14,977 bases of DNA from Actinomycetota bacterium (GTDB taxonomy: Bacteria; Actinomycetota; Actinomycetes; Actinomycetales; Microbacteriaceae), in contig WLES01000006.1 of the NCBI GenBank assembly GCA_009704155.1, positions 1 through 14,977 of the forward strand, in the 5' to 3' direction. Positions 13,528-14,977 of this stretch are shown here, one piece after another; positions within the stretch are counted from its first letter, which is position 1; each line of letters begins with the position of its first letter. A model generated the notes under the pieces. That model was given only the letters and a program-made list of their open reading frames with translations. It made no database searches and had not been told where the DNA came from. Both the position numbers and the translations under genes were made by a program.

Positions 13528-14904
13528 ATGGCGCTTTCACCACAACCTCTTAGCCCGCTTGACGGTCGCTATCACGAAGCTGTGGAGGAACTCAGTCAGC
13601 ACCTCTCAGAGGCTGGCCTCAATCGGGCTCGTGTGCACGTTGAAATCGAGTGGCTAATTCGCCTTGCTGAGGAAGGTGTTTTCGATTCACAGCTTTCCGG
13701 CCGCGAAATCATGTCGCTTCGGGACGTTGCCGCCAGTTTTGGTGACGCCGATGTTGAACACATTGCACAATATGAAGTGACAACGAAGCACGACGTCAAG
13801 GCGGTCGAATATGTCGTGCGTGACCACCTCGAGCGCCTTGGGCTCTCACGGCTCGCGGAACTCACGCATTTCGCGTGCACGAGCGAAGACATCAACAATC
13901 TGGCTTACGGAATCACGCTGTCCGCGGCGATTCGCGATGTGTGGCGGCCGGCGCTGACAACCCTCGTGAGTTCGCTGACCTCCCTTGCCAAGGCCGAGCG
14001 TGACACCCCGATGCTCTCCCGGACCCACGGTCAGCCAGCGACGCCAACGACCTTTGGCAAAGAGATGGCTGTTTTCGTTTACCGAATCACGCGAGTAGCA
14101 AACGATCTCGACGCTATTCGCCTCACGGGAAAGTTCTCGGGCGCCACGGGAACCTTTTCCGCTCACACCGTCGCCGCACCCGAGGTTGATTGGCTTCGCA
14201 TCTCGCGCGAGTTCGTCGAATCTCTTGGGCTCGAATGGAACCCGCTCACAACCCAGATTGAGTCGCACGATTCACAGGCCGCGGTGCTTCAGAAAATCGG
14301 ACACATCAACCGAATCCTGCACAACCTGTGCACCGACATCTGGACGTACATTTCAAACGGCTTTATCACTCAGATTCCCGTCAAGGGGGCGACTGGTTCG
14401 TCGACGATGCCACACAAGGTGAACCCGATACGTTTCGAAAACGCTGAAGCAAACCTGGAGATCGCGACGGCGCTCGGCGACGCTCTTGCCGCGACACTCG
14501 TAACGTCACGCATGCAGCGCGATCTGACAGACTCAACCACACAGCGCAACCTCGGAGTTGCGATTGGTCACAGCCTGCTCGCGATCAAAAACATCATCCA
14601 GGGACTCGATGAGATCTCTGTCAATCGCTCAGCGTTACTCGCTGATCTGGACGAAAACCTCGAGGTGCTGGCCGAAGCGATTCAGACAGTGCTTCGCGCC
14701 GAACGTGCAGCCGGAACCACAACGATTGATAACCCTTACGAACTACTCAAGGGGTTGACGCGTGGGCAGAAGTTGACTGCTGGTGACCTCCGAGAGTTCA
14801 TCGAGGGACTTGACATGTCGTCCGCGGGAAAGGCTCGTTTGCTCCAGCTGACACCCGCTAGTTACACGGGTCTGGCGACGCGGATGGTCGATTTTCTCAA
14901 CTAA
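13528..14904 (+). CDS. purB: Adenylosuccinate lyase
   Basis: This cytosolic enzyme acts twice in purine synthesis: it cleaves SAICAR to AICAR and adenylosuccinate to AMP, releasing fumarate each time. The 458 residues match the E. coli-type PurB in length and in the N-terminus LSPLDGRYHEAVEELSQHLS. Key segments are TSEDINN at 118-124, SRTHGQPATPTTFGKEM at 164-180 with His167, and the fumarase/aspartase superfamily signature GSSTMPHKVNP at 290-300, whose loop serine is catalytic. A GGGGAG sequence at about 13513-13518 serves as the Shine-Dalgarno 9 nt before the ATG. TTGACA at 13466-13471 could be a -35, but no matching -10 is evident. The gene is divergent from the WxG/hydrolase pair. Confidence 0.97.
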   Translation: MALSPQPLSPLDGRYHEAVEELSQHLSEAGLNRARVHVEIEWLIRLAEEGVFDSQLSGREIMSLRDVAASFGDADVEHIAQYEVTTKHDVKAVEYVVRDHLERLGLSRLAELTHFACTSEDINNLAYGITLSAAIRDVWRPALTTLVSSLTSLAKAERDTPMLSRTHGQPATPTTFGKEMAVFVYRITRVANDLDAIRLTGKFSGATGTFSAHTVAAPEVDWLRISREFVESLGLEWNPLTTQIESHDSQAAVLQKIGHINRILHNLCTDIWTYISNGFITQIPVKGATGSSTMPHKVNPIRFENAEANLEIATALGDALAATLVTSRMQRDLTDSTTQRNLGVAIGHSLLAIKNIIQGLDEISVNRSALLADLDENLEVLAEAIQTVLRAERAAGTTTIDNPYELLKGLTRGQKLTAGDLREFIEGLDMSSAGKARLLQLTPASYTGLATRMVDFLN

Positions 14905-14977
14905 GTGACCCGTCTGTGTCCTAAATGTCGTGAGGGTTTTCGCTACGCGGTGGCAATTGCGGGCTCGTTGCGAGGAC
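14905..14977 (+). CDS. Possible start of the next gene, truncated by window end
   Basis: A GTG follows the purB TAA with no gap and is in frame with purB. The frame stays open to the end of the window (24 codons) and begins MTRLCPKCREGFRYAV. The CPKC pair could be half of a zinc ribbon. A frame this short can be open by chance, and there is no -10 or Shine-Dalgarno evidence beyond the purB end, so this is tentative. No terminator is visible after purB in the remaining 73 nt. Confidence 0.2.
   Translation, partial: MTRLCPKCREGFRYAVAIAGSLRG

Overview
The window looks like chromosomal DNA from an actinobacterium, most likely a compact-genome member of the Microbacteriaceae. The support is a moderately high GC content, very tight gene packing, a Mycobacterium-type bifunctional dCTP deaminase, a fused CopD-CtaG copper/oxidase-assembly protein, zinc-free L28, L33 and S14 ribosomal proteins next to a Zur-type regulator, an actinobacterial Pat/HisC2 aminotransferase and a BkdABC-type 2-oxo-acid dehydrogenase. 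The family-level placement is inference from remembered gene content. No mobile element, CRISPR array, tRNA or rRNA was seen.

Layout. 1-590: dcd (minus). 590-706: divergent intergenic region with an inverted repeat. 707-961: unknown 84-residue protein (plus). 987-2294: Pif1-like helicase (minus). 2362-3300: membrane-anchored protein of unknown function (plus), whose stop codon overlaps that of the copD-ctaG fusion (3297-5240, minus). 5274-5301: terminator of the HU gene. 5317-7174 (minus strand, read from high to low coordinates): small His-rich membrane protein, zur, rpmB-rpmG-rpsN, HU. 7213-11746 (minus): hisC2/pat, bkdA, bkdB, bkdC. 11788-12189: four-helix membrane protein of the phage_holin_4_2 family (plus). 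12170-13500 (minus): WxG-like small protein translationally coupled to an alpha/beta hydrolase. 13528-14904: purB (plus). A possible next frame begins at 14905 and runs off the window.

How the genes work together. dcd and purB serve nucleotide synthesis. The pat-bkdABC cluster joins a transaminase to a complex that oxidatively decarboxylates 2-oxo acids. The Zur block is the most interesting region. A Zur-box-like palindrome at 7164-7180 covers the predicted transcription start and the first codons of a small single-span membrane protein with a His/Asp-rich tail. That gene is followed by zur and then by three ribosomal proteins of the zinc-free type.

Regulatory style. At least eight genes have a TANNNT -10 hexamer ending exactly 6 nt (7 nt for pat) before the start codon, and in five of them the hexamer is TAGGCT. 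This indicates leaderless transcription. In two cases (zur and bkdA) the first three bases of the -10 hexamer are the TAG stop codon of the gene upstream. By contrast, the HU and ribosomal-protein genes carry clear Shine-Dalgarno sequences.
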